A stretch of DNA of 64,000 bases, taken from contig NC_080539.1 in NCBI RefSeq assembly GCF_028640845.1, positions 163,568,236-163,632,235 of the forward strand, written 5' to 3'. Shown in pieces: positions 11,491-20,099 of this stretch (within the stretch, counting starts at the first letter, position 1; the number at the start of each line of letters is the position of its first letter). Both the position numbers and the translations under genes were made by a program. The DNA is from Ahaetulla prasina. Taxonomy: Eukaryota > Chordata > Lepidosauria > Squamata > Colubridae. Below the pieces are notes generated by a model. It was given only the letters and a program-made list of their open reading frames with translations, was not told the origin of the DNA and did no database searches.

Positions 11491-11870
11491 TGTCAGGGTT
11501 CCAAGTAACACCCCCAACGAAATCAAACTCAGAGGTTTGCAATTCCTCAGAGCTAACTTTTATTAGAGATGTCATATTGGCACATCTGGGATAACCCGAA
11601 TCTGAGAGCTTCTGGGTTTCCTTACCCAAAAGAAAGTTCAAGATCTTGCCCACTTCTCCCACATGTCCACCACATGTCCAATCAGTTCCTTCATGTACAG
11701 AAGATAACTTCCACTTTCTTCTCTGCACATGGCCTTGAACTTCTCTGCAAAGTTTTGTTGTGGCTAATTCTACTTCACTCATACAATTCCCCCTCCCAAC
11801 TTCCCACGGTAGGATTGTGGCAGGCCTAGATCCTGAAGGCACCAAGGTAATATGGTTTCCACGCCTGACA
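11491..11870 (-). mobile_element. solo LTR, family B
   Basis: A 380-bp element with termini tgtcagg..cctgaca and perfect 5-bp duplications gttgg (11486-11490, 11871-11875). Read on the minus strand it starts tgtcaggcgtggaaaccata, closely resembling the first 20 bases of the LTR of the ZNF740-carrying element at 17507, so the two families are related. A minus-strand AATAAA-like signal lies near 11565. The 152-aa ORF through it is not a gene. Confidence 0.85.
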
Positions 11871-11875
11871 GTTGG

Positions 11876-12124
11876 TTTGTCTTTTTTAAAAACAATATAT
11901 AGCATCTTTCATCTTGGCTGTAATTAGATGTTCTGTTCTTAATGTACATCAGACATAGTATTTAAAATCAATAAAATTAATATTTTTAAATTAAAATAAT
12001 GTTTTCTGGCTTTATTTTCCATCTAAACAAGTTTTTTTATAATAAATTACAAATATATGGATATAGGTAATAAAATTGACATGCTGTAATTGTTTTGGGT
12101 CAAGATGTAAAGGAATTCTATCAG

Positions 12125-12171
<47 letters not shown>

Positions 12172-13507
12172 TGTGTTTTGTCAAGCTGATGAGCTGAGCG
12201 ATAACTAGAAGAGGTTTCCTCAATCTGATTTGAATAGTTTGGACTACAGCCTCTATTAGCTGATTGGAGGTGAAACTTGCTGGGGCTAAAGGGAATTATA
12301 ACATGTCAGGCACTAAATCTGGGAAGTTTGGAGAAAGGAAAGATTTCTATCATCTATTTAATCTGCGATACTTTTGATCAGCCTTAGTATTCTTCATTGT
12401 GTACATTTTAATTTGCAGAATTTTAATGTCCAAGGTGATTAGGAAATTCTCAGCACTAAAGTCCGTACATTGGAGGGGGAGTGTTATGTAAACTTTGGAA
12501 AAACTGGTCTGAAGTAAAACTCTGAGAAGTGGGTTTGCTACTTTTTAAATTCTAGTTATTGAAAGCTCTGGTTTCTAAACCATTTTATTCATTTGTTGAC
12601 CAATTTAGCATTACTATTTAATGTATATTAAATAGTATAATGTATAGTATAATGCATGTATATTATTTAATTGAAGTTGGGGGTCCAAGTGGAACAATCT
12701 GGTGACATGCAAATGGAAGTAAAGCATAGCACAGTTTTTCTATAGAGACAGTTGATCCCACAATAATTAGTAATTGCTGAGAGTGGAAAACATGGCATGG
12801 GTTTCAGGTTCAATATAAATATACAGAGATAGCTTGCTGAAAATAACTTTGTAAGTCTCCAAGGTATATCAGGTTTTCATACATTATCTAGAAAGATGGC
12901 TGGACGGTTTTGGACCACTTGCTCTCTGTTAGTCCAGACATCAGGCTCCAGTGACAAGCCAGTTGGTCAATTTCTATTGCAGCCAATATACAACACTTGA
13001 TTGATCAGGGAAACCCCAGCAGATCTGCATTTGCGGGAAAGCATTTTGTAGAAGAAAAAAATCTTGTGTAGCAGCATAATTTTTACTTGCTATTTTTATA
13101 TCTGTCTTGGCTTAAGAGTTTCATAATTTTAGAGCAATGAATTCTTGATACTGTATGTTAATATCCAAATTGAGTTGGACATTCTCTACTTAGGGCGCAT
13201 TTGGTTTATTAATGAATACTGTGTCACTTTTTAATATATATTACTTTAAAAATGAGAACATGGGGATGGGGAAGGCAGACTCATATAAGAAAATAATTAC
13301 AAGGGTACTATAGTTTGCCAGGTTTTTTTTTTTTTACTAGTGCTCACTAGTAGCTAATAAGCCTAATAACAAATCAAGCACAGTATAGGAAGTTTAGCTT
13401 ATTCTAATACTTCTGTTTATCTGAAACCACTATTGTAGTATTTCATAACTACATTGGCTACTGCAATCTCTCCCTGCCTCTCTCTCCCCTCCCTCCCTCT
13501 CTCTTTA
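11876..13507. other. unrecognised AT-rich DNA with a CA microsatellite and a CT-rich run
   Basis: No gene or dispersed repeat recognised. A (CA)n array occupies about 12126-12168 and a pyrimidine tract about 13467-13507, the latter ending against the next MITE. Confidence 0.55.
12126..12168. repeat. (CA)n microsatellite
   Basis: About 20 uninterrupted CA units followed by catacatg. Confidence 0.95.
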
Positions 13508-13515
13508 CAGATAAG

Positions 13516-13713
13516 CAGCGGTGAAATCTGGCCGGATCTATCCGGCTTGCACGAACCAGTAGCGCTGGCGGCGGGAGGTTCTGTCCACCTGCCGGGACGT
13601 CATTACGTCCCATTTTTGACCCTCTGCATATGCACAGAAGGCTCTGCGTATGCGCAGAAGAGGCGCGCTCCCATTCCCGAATTGGTAACGAAGGTAAGTA
13701 AATTTCACCACTG
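13516..13713. mobile_element. hAT-type MITE (CAGCGGTGAAAT family)
   Basis: A 198-bp element with ends cagcggtgaaat and atttcaccactg. Perfect 8-bp duplications cagataag flank it (13508-13515, 13714-13721). The core holds inverted gcgtatgcgcag motifs. Related to 3266 and 46695. ORFs on both strands here are by-products of its GC-rich palindromic core. Confidence 0.9.
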
Positions 13714-13721
13714 CAGATAAG

Positions 13722-14233
13722 GAACATCCAGATGTTCAGAATAACTCAAAGAGTATATCATTGAAAAGCTTTCGGGCATTAGCAAAATATTTAAAAGATA
13801 GATAAGAAAGGTGGCAATTAACTGGATAGTGAAATCAAGAAATCATGATTTGGAGTTTATTTTATATATGATGATCATAACCATTACAATTATTGTATGA
13901 GCCTATCATATCCAGTCTGAAATGAAAATGCTATTCACAGACCAAGGAAGGCTAAGGGTATGTGAGTTAAAAATCAAACCTCCAAAACTGTGCCAAAAAG
14001 TTAGCTTTTTTTCCTAATTCTCCTGTCCTGAGAAGGATGCTACAGTGCAGTCCTAATCCAGATTACATACCAGTGTGATTCCCTTAGACTAATTTAAATG
14101 AACAGATCAGTTCCATGTTGATAAATAATATAGCTTCTGGTTTGACTAGCATAATCTCAAAATAAAAATTGGAGATAACTTTAATGAAGTTTGTTAGGTT
14201 TTTCCTAGGGCTGTAATATTTTCAGGTTGTCTG
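13722..14233. other. unrecognised non-coding DNA
   Basis: No gene, RNA or repeat recognised. Confidence 0.5.
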
Positions 14234-14838
14234 TGTTGTGGTCCGCCAGCAGTCTGCGGAGCTGGCAGCGGAGTTGGACAGTGAGGAGGCTGGGGAAGAA
14301 CATGGGCCAGTCCTGGAGTCTGGGGAAGGCCCAGATGAGGGCTCTGCGTCGGAGGCAGAGATGGGGCCAGGTCCATCTCGGAGTGATGCGTGGACTCCGG
14401 AGCCTCCAGAATTGGACAGCAGAGAGACAGAGGAACAGGAGGAGCCTGTTCCTAGTGCATGCATGCACAAAAGTGCCAGAAAAACAGTTAAAACAAAAGG
14501 GAAGACTTGGGAGTAAGGCCTGGAGATGATTGGCCCCTCCCATATGGCTTAAAAGAGGAGCAAAGGCACGTGGGCACTTTGCAGGAAAGCAATGTTGTTA
14601 ATTTTGTTCCCAGTCGGCATCTTTGATTCTGGAATCCGTGTGGCTTTGCCAAGTAGGTCTTTGGCAGAGTGTCAAGGGAGATAAAGGTTGGTGATTATTC
14701 CGAAGGACTTCTCCCGAGGACTTTTTGCAGCTTATTGGGACTCAGCTGTGAATGAACGTAATTCACAGCTGTTACAATAAAAGTGGTTTTTGGGACTATT
14801 CGTGTGTTTTAATGACTCAGGAAGCCTAGGTCACAACA
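14234..14838 (+). mobile_element. solo LTR, family A (divergent)
   Basis: 605 bp, termini tgttgtg..cacaaca, 5-bp duplication gtctg / ctctg (one mismatch). It contains a ttcacagctgttacaataaaag polyadenylation region near 14770-14785 and a degraded TATA-like ggcttaaaag at 14549. No internal region adjoins. ORFs of 82-112 aa on both strands lie wholly inside it and have no recognised domain. Confidence 0.82.
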
Positions 14839-14843
14839 CTCTG

Positions 14844-15492
14844 CTAGAAATTTGGGCATGCCACTGATTGATTCTCTCAGTTTTGGAAGTGCAAAGACAC
14901 AAATTCCTTAATTATCAAGTATAGTAAGAGTAGATTAGCTTCTCTCCTCCTCATTGGAATTCTAGCCATGTAAACGTTGGTTGATTTATTTAGGCTCAGT
15001 TGAGTATATTAAAAGTGTAGTCCTTATGGAACACTTCAAGAAGATTTGTTGACTTTGTAGAGACTTGCTCTGGTGAAGGACTTCGACAGGCTGTGAGAAA
15101 ACCAATACATTTGTCTGCATGCCGATTTAGAGGCTTGGAGGAGACAAACCTTGTTTGATTGTGCAAAATGAATGTGAGTATGCCTGTCGCTATACCAATG
15201 CACATCTCCCTATTTGAAATCAACATTATGAAGATAAAGGAGAACCAAATTATATAATCTTACGATTTACTCTACTCTACAAACAACTGTTGGGATGATA
15301 GATTGGTATTCTGTTACCGAAACTGAACTGACAGGATCAGATTCCAGAATCTCACAGTAATTTATCAAAGGAGGAGTTCACTGCTGGGGACTACAAGGGT
15401 TCAGGTTTTATGTTACATTTAAATGTATGTATTTATATATTAAGTATATGAAGCATATTTTTTAAAAATAATTACTTTATCACTATATAGGA
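14844..15492. other. unrecognised non-coding DNA
   Basis: No gene or repeat recognised. Confidence 0.5.
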
Positions 15493-15838
15493 CAGTGATG
15501 GTGAATCCTTTAGGCACCAAGTGCCTAAACTGCGTGCACATGCCCAAACTGAAAGGTGTGTGCTTGCACATGAACGCACGGATGCACGGACATTCGCGCA
15601 TGTGCAGCAGAGACCTGAAAGCAAGCTGGCCAGCGGGAGGCGGGGCATCCCAACACTGGCAGTGTGGCAAGAGGCAAGATCTTTTTCTTTCATGAGCTTC
15701 TCTTTCATCCTTTGCAGGGAAACAGAAGCTCACGAAAGAAACGCCACGGAGATCTGACCTGGGGTGACCGTGCGCGTGCCAGCAGAGAGGGCTCTGCATG
15801 CCACCTCTGGCACACGTGCCATAGGTTTGCCATCACGG
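15493..15838. mobile_element. hAT-type MITE (CAGTGATGG family)
   Basis: Starts cagtgatggtgaatcc and ends ggtttgccatcacgg. Perfect 8-bp duplications atatagga (15485-15492, 15839-15846). A second copy lies at 37372. The interior is GC-rich with gcgcatgtgc-like motifs; the overlapping ORFs on both strands are not genes. Confidence 0.88.
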
Positions 15839-15846
15839 ATATAGGA

Positions 15847-16651
15847 GAATGGGCAATTTAGTGCCTTCTGTATATTTTGTATTTCAGTAATCATCCTCAA
15901 AAATAATAGACAATGGCAAAGGACTTTGGGAAGTTTGAGTTTTCTGTTATATAGTGGAGAGTATCCTTCTTTCTTGTAAATTAGAGGTGGGATTAAAATG
16001 CATTTAGGGTTACCGCTAATATGTGAGCACAAGCACTTGGGTTGTTACTGATCTCTGTGAATGAAGTTATTTTTTTACAGACACATAACAGCTGCATCCC
16101 TCTGTTAGTAGAACAAATGATCGCTTCTTAGTACGTTAGTTTCTGACTCTCTGGCACAGTTTGGTTCAAGAGGTAAGGAAAAAGTCTATACTTAAGATCT
16201 AGTAAGACTTTGGATAGAAATTTCCAACTCACTGCTCTTGAACAGCAATCTATCCCCATTTTGGGGGGGGGAAGTATATTTCAAAGTCTCCCATTTTCCA
16301 TTTGAGGTCATTGAAAGGAAAGATATAAATGTTTGTCTCTTAACCTCTTTACCTGTAAACAGAACATGGGTGGGGAATCATTTCAGCCCAAAGAAAATAT
16401 TTCAGTGTAGAAGTCTTTTGGAACTGCGTTACAACTTTGGACAGAGCAATGGCAAGGTAACTTAATACACATGGCTAAAAAATATGATGCCTGTCTTTGA
16501 GAAATAGTAGCACCTGGGATATATATCACTCAGAGAGCATAGCACAAACCTATAAAACTATTTTAAAGAAAATCACTTTTTTGTTTTTGTAAATGCAATT
16601 ATTAAAAACAATGCTTAAAAACAATACACTCACACATACACACACACAAAA
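15847..16651. other. unrecognised non-coding DNA
   Basis: No gene, RNA or repeat recognised; AT-rich with short CA runs near 16630. Confidence 0.5.
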
Positions 16652-16765
16652 TGCCTGGATAGTGTAGTGGTTAGAATGCTGGTCTTTGGTACAGGGAATG
16701 CGTATAGGTACAAGCCTGGATTTGAATACATTGCCTGCATCAAAGAACATATATAGACTCTGTGT
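16652..16765 (+). mobile_element. tRNA-derived SINE head, degraded
   Basis: tagtgtagtgg (16670-area) fits the pol III A-box consensus TRGYNNARNGG and is followed by ttagaatgctgg. A decayed B-box (ggatttgaata) lies about 50 bases on. The tail is not recognisable. It is a SINE remnant and not a functional tRNA, because no acceptor stem pairing is evident. Confidence 0.6.
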
Positions 16766-16839
16766 GTTTTTAAGCTATCTAGGGATCCTTGGCCAAAGAC
16801 TCCCTAATATTTTAGCTTCCTACTTGGATATGAGAGTGA

Positions 16840-17300
16840 CATGAACTAAGAGAGTCACGCTGACTCTCACAGTGTCTGGATTAACAAGGTCCACACCAGA
16901 TGTTCAGGAACCAAGACAATCTGATAATAGGTGGACTACTGGAACAAACCATACATGGACAAGACTAGAGAACCTTGAATTGATGGAATGCTACTACAAT
17001 AGTAGACATAATGAGAGAGGATATATGAAACATCTGAAGGAACTATGAATGGACAGAAAACCTATATCTGCACTAACCAAGAAACAGCTATTACCGAGTG
17101 CTTCAACATAGTCAATAAGAAGCTAATCTCACCGCTTTGAGATAGAGCAACTATACATTGCATCCCAGACAGGAAGAACAACTGAATGTGCAGCCAACAA
17201 CTGAAGTGGAACATCACTGCATCCCCGTTACAGAGCACAGTAGCTGATATGAGACATAAAATCATGGATAAAATGGCTATAGTCAACCTTTGAGACCAAT
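16840..17300 (+). pseudogene. R4/Dong-like LINE, 5' segment
   Basis: Translated fragments resemble the N-terminal half of R4/Dong-clade (R2-group) LINE proteins: NERGYMK.LKELW near 17010-17045, then LTKKQL near 17075 and NIVNKKL.SPLE near 17105-17140. Stops interrupt the frame. The rest of the same LINE resumes at about 20,100 on the same strand after the nested SINE and gypsy insertions. Clade assignment is from remembered motifs and should be checked by alignment. Confidence 0.55.
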
Positions 17301-17307
17301 TATCAAG

Positions 17308-17506
17308 GCTCAGTGGAGAAGTTTTACTGCAGGTTCTAGTCCCACCAGGCCCAAGGTTGACTCAGCCTTCCATCCTTTATAAGGTAGGTAAAATGAGGAC
17401 CCATATTGTTGGGGGCAATAAGTTGACTTTGTATATAAATATACAAATAGAATGAAGACTATTGCTAACATAGTGTAAGCCGCCCTGAGTCTTCGGAGAA
17501 GGGCGG
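17308..17506 (+). mobile_element. tRNA-derived SINE with L2-type tail, left part
   Basis: Contains the squamate SINE body (aaggttgactcagccttcca near 17352, attgttgggggcaataag near 17405), then gtgtaagccgccctgagtct and the hairpin arm gggcgg ending at 17506. The gypsy element enters exactly at the base of this hairpin. The SINE continues at 19911. Confidence 0.75.
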
Positions 17507-17586
17507 TGTCAGGCCTGGAAACCATACTAGACTTTAGGTTTCCAGACGCTGCCACATTTTTCCCCTGAGGGGAAGAAGGGGGGCTG
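17507..17586 (+). repeat. 5' LTR fragment (first 80 bp only)
   Basis: Identical over 80 of 80 bases to 19541-19620. The match ends at ggggggctg, after which this copy continues as cagtgggaatagc (cDNA) and the 3' copy as aggggtatgg (LTR). A short G-rich microhomology may mark the switch point. Confidence 0.88.
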
Positions 17587-18049
17587 CAGTGGGAATAGCA
17601 GCAGCGGCAGCAGCCGTGGTGGTGTTTCGCTTTCGTGTCTCCCCGGGAGAGGGGAGAGCCGGCACGCCGGGAGTTTGAACTCAGGTGGAAACTGGAGGTG
17701 GACATACAGCAATATTGTGGCTTCTTTACAAGGAAGACCTCAGCACCCTTTCTCCCAGCAAGGGCCATCCTGAAGGGGGATTTAGGGTTGGGGTGACTCA
17801 TCTGCAAGAGCAGCACAGTCTGTAATTTTCCTCAGCTTTTAACAAGGCTGGGAAAACTTGCTGCACGCCATTCTGGACTCTCCGACTCCAGAAAGATGTC
17901 AACAAAGTGGAAGGTATTGGACGGGACCGGTGCAGAAACGATTTACTGAAAAATCTTTGTAGTCATAAAATTCTTTCCTGAGCAAGAGAGAGAGAGAAAG
18001 CGTAAGGACTTGGCATAATCTCCCTGTTGAGGACTGTCAGACTAACGCG
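17587..18049 (+). other. captured ZNF740 5' UTR
   Basis: GC-rich at first (agcagcagcggcagcagcc), joining the ZNF740 reading frame without an intron. No LTR or gag homology is visible. That it is the host mRNA leader is inferred from position; a snake ZNF740 transcript would confirm it. The start of the chimera's RNA is unknown. Confidence 0.6.
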
Positions 18050-18610
18050 ATGGTTCAGGCGAGCCTCCTGGCCTGCGAGGGACTCTCCGGTGTTTGCCTG
18101 GTGCCAACAGTTGCCAGCAAGAAGATGATGCCGAAGCAAAGCTCTAAGCAGGTGGAGAACGGGGAGAGAGGGGGTGCACCGGACATGCTGAGTCATCGCA
18201 AGGAGAGTGAGAAATCACGTAGTCGGAAGGAAGAAGAAACAGCAGAAGGGTCTCCTCCTAAAAAATCCCTTAAAAAGGTAATGGTGATAGAGCAGAATGG
18301 ATCCTTCTAGGTCCGGATTCCCAAGAATTTTATTTGTGAGAACTGTTTTGGAGCGTTCCGGAGCAGTTACCACCTCAAGAGACATATCCTTATTCATACT
18401 GGAGAGAAACCTTTTGAGTGTGATGTCTGTGACATGCGCTTCATCCAGAAGTACCATCTGGAGCGCCACAAACGTGTCCACAGTGGAGAGAAGCCATATC
18501 AGTGTGAACGCTGCCTGCAGAGCTTCTCCAGGACAGACCGGTTGCTGAGACACAAATGAATGTGCCAGGGCTGCCCCAGCAAAGCATCTGACTCCCAGCT
18601 ACTGCTTTAG
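18050..18610 (+). pseudogene. ZNF740 processed (intronless) copy, two nonsense codons
   Basis: ZNF740 is a small nuclear C2H2 zinc-finger DNA-binding protein (about 190 residues in mammals). Here 186 codons plus stop can be read in one frame without a frameshift. The N-terminus MVQASLLACEGL and the basic/acidic middle (SRSRKEEE, PPKKSLKK) match the remembered ZNF740 layout. Finger 1 has C96, C99, H112, H116; finger 2 has C124, C127, H140, H144; finger 3 has C152, C155, H168, C172 (C2HC). TGEKP and SGEKP linkers separate them. Codon 87 (TAG, 18308) and codon 170 (TGA, 18557) are nonsense, the latter probably CpG decay of CGA. Translation would give only an 86-residue finger-less peptide. The real gene has several exons, so this is a cDNA copy. 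Confidence 0.85.
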
Positions 18611-19221
18611 GGTTGGGCCATAGAAGAGGCTTTTAAGAAGCTGCTGGGAAGTCCACCAGGGGCTCTGGGAGTGGGCTTGTTCACCTGCTTGTGTTTTGTG
18701 CCCGAGTTTGCTTCCTGAGCCTATTCCTGTGGAAGGGGCAGAGCTGAGTGGGCACAGACTTCAACTATGGTCTTGACACTGTAAATACATGGAGGACGAA
18801 GCAGGGCTGGCTCCCAGCCATTGGGAAGCTCACTGCAGTTGTGGATAAACATTGCCGGGGTGCGCTTTCTGTTTCTGTTTTAGTTCGTTTTCTTTTCTTT
18901 TTCTTTTCTTTTCTTTTTTTTGAAATTATCACCATTTGCCTCAGGAAAGGCTTTGAAAGCATTGCGGGGGGGCCTTCCGCGAGCCATTCCAACCAGATCC
19001 GGTGCTCTCCATTAACAGATGATCTGCCAGCTGGCCTGATATTTGGACTTGCAAAAAAAAAAAAAAGTGGAAGGACAACAGGCAAATATTTTATGAGAAA
19101 CAGTGATCACCGCCAGTCAAGCAGTGAACTTTTTTTTGCGGAGCTGATCCTGGCAGGATACTGTGGCCTGGGATCACAGGAGTCTGTCTCATTTACGCTA
19201 GGCCGTAAGGCCTACAGGACT
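18611..19221 (+). other. captured ZNF740 3' UTR and junction with gypsy sequence
   Basis: Non-coding DNA continuing from the ZNF740 stop: a T/C-rich run near 18888-18920 and a 14-A run at 19053-19066. Either the UTR runs to the gypsy frame at about 19222, or the A-run is the trace of the mRNA poly(A) tail and 19067-19221 belongs to something else. The sequence alone does not decide this. No AATAAA immediately precedes the A-run, which favours the first reading. Confidence 0.5.
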
Positions 19222-19473
19222 TTCCCTCCCCCACCACCCTTGATAATCCAAGGTGAAACCCACTATGAAATCAAGAAAATCCTTGACTCTAGACTATACA
19301 GAGGTCAATTACAATATTTAGTCCACTGGAAGGGGTATCCATTATCTGAATCTACTTGGGTCAAAAGTTGGAAAGTAAATGCAGACAATTTGATTAAACA
19401 ATTTCACGACACTTTCCCTGACAAACCTAAAAAACCTCTTGGAGAGGGGAGGGGGGATAGAAGGGAAGTGTAG
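19222..19473 (+). pseudogene. gypsy integrase C-terminus with chromodomain
   Basis: Reads FPPPPP then HYEIKKILDSRLY, LQYLVHWKGYP and STWV, the fold signature of a chromodomain as found at the end of integrase in chromovirus-type gypsy elements, where it steers integration to marked chromatin. The frame ends at a TAG (19471-19473), followed within about 70 bases by the 3' LTR, the normal position for the end of pol. Everything upstream in pol is missing. The 241-aa open frame starting at 18748 joins UTR sequence to this domain by chance. Confidence 0.82.
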
Positions 19474-19524
19474 ACCATTGACACTCTTCTTTATCAACTC
19501 TTTGTTTTCTTTCCTAGCTTCTTT

Positions 19525-19540
19525 TCCAAGGGGGGACGCC
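19525..19540 (+). promoter_or_regulatory. polypurine-tract-like sequence
   Basis: ccaaggggggacgcc sits directly before the 3' LTR start (tgtcagg). A purine-rich tract here primes plus-strand DNA synthesis in LTR elements. Confidence 0.6.
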
Positions 19541-19910
19541 TGTCAGGCCTGGAAACCATACTAGACTTTAGGTTTCCAGACGCTGCCACATTTTTCCCCT
19601 GAGGGGAAGAAGGGGGGCTGAGGGGTATGGTAACATTCTTCAAGCGGTCAAGGTCGGATGGTGTTCCCATCTGCAGGAAGAGTGGCGAGAAGATATTCGA
19701 ATGAACTGGGAGAACGTGGGACCATGTGACCATCAAAGGGGTCAGGGGGGTGGGACTCTTGGGGTTTGTATAACTGGGAAAAGAATCCGGAAGTTCAGTT
19801 TTGGAATTTCACTCATCGTGTGCCAGTTTCCTCATGCTAGTAAAGAACTCTGAAAAACAATGGCTTCTGAGTTTTTTTTATGCAGAAGAGGTTTTTCTGG
19901 AACCTTGACA
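19541..19910 (+). repeat. 3' LTR of the ZNF740-carrying element
   Basis: 370 bp, tgtcaggcctgg..aaccttgaca. Contains a promoter-like ggggtttgtataactgg (about 19758) and ends next to tgcgg (19911-19915), the right target duplication. Related to the solo LTR at 11491. Confidence 0.82.
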
Positions 19911-19941
19911 TGCGGAATATAAATGTAAATTTTAAAAAAAA
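19911..19941 (+). mobile_element. tRNA-derived SINE, right part (tail)
   Basis: tgcggaatataaatgtaaat followed by an A-rich tail continues the SINE interrupted at 17506: gggcgg plus (g)aatataaatg restores the hairpin-then-tail order seen intact at 50772-50810. Confidence 0.7.
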
Positions 19942-20099
19942 GTACTAGTATATATGTACTAGAAAATGGTACTAGAACCCTCCCAACAATCTCTATCATT
20001 ATCACTTAAAACAATATGTTGATATTCATCTACAGTTGCTGTAATCCTAGAGGTGCTTGGCTATGTGAAGAATAGCAATACATATGCCACCCCCACCCC

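Larger units (their letters stand above)
17507..19910 (+). mobile_element. gypsy-type LTR element carrying a captured ZNF740 cDNA
   Basis: A chimeric element of 2404 bp. Its left end (17507-17586) is the first 80 bases of an LTR, identical to the first 80 bases of the complete 3' LTR (19541-19910). Between them, in order, are an intronless ZNF740 cDNA with 5' and 3' UTR, the chromodomain end of a gypsy integrase (19222-19473), a purine-rich tract and the 3' LTR. Flanking 5-bp repeats ggcgg / tgcgg (one mismatch) and TG..CA ends indicate integrase-mediated insertion of the whole chimera. The rest of the 5' LTR, primer-binding site, gag, protease, reverse transcriptase and most of integrase are absent, so it must have been mobilised in trans. 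The likely origin is template switching between element RNA and co-packaged ZNF740 mRNA. Confidence 0.8.

Noticed and set aside
13454..13727. Paired ORFs of 88-89 residues on both strands
   Set aside because: They span a pyrimidine tract and a palindromic hAT MITE with perfect 8-bp duplications.
18050..18610. A functional host ZNF740 gene
   Set aside because: No introns, two in-frame nonsense codons and a position inside an LTR element; it is a captured cDNA.
18748..19473. A 241-residue open frame, the second longest forward frame near the ZNF740 copy
   Set aside because: Its first two thirds are ZNF740 3' UTR with poly-T and poly-A runs; only the last 84 codons (chromodomain) are real gypsy sequence.
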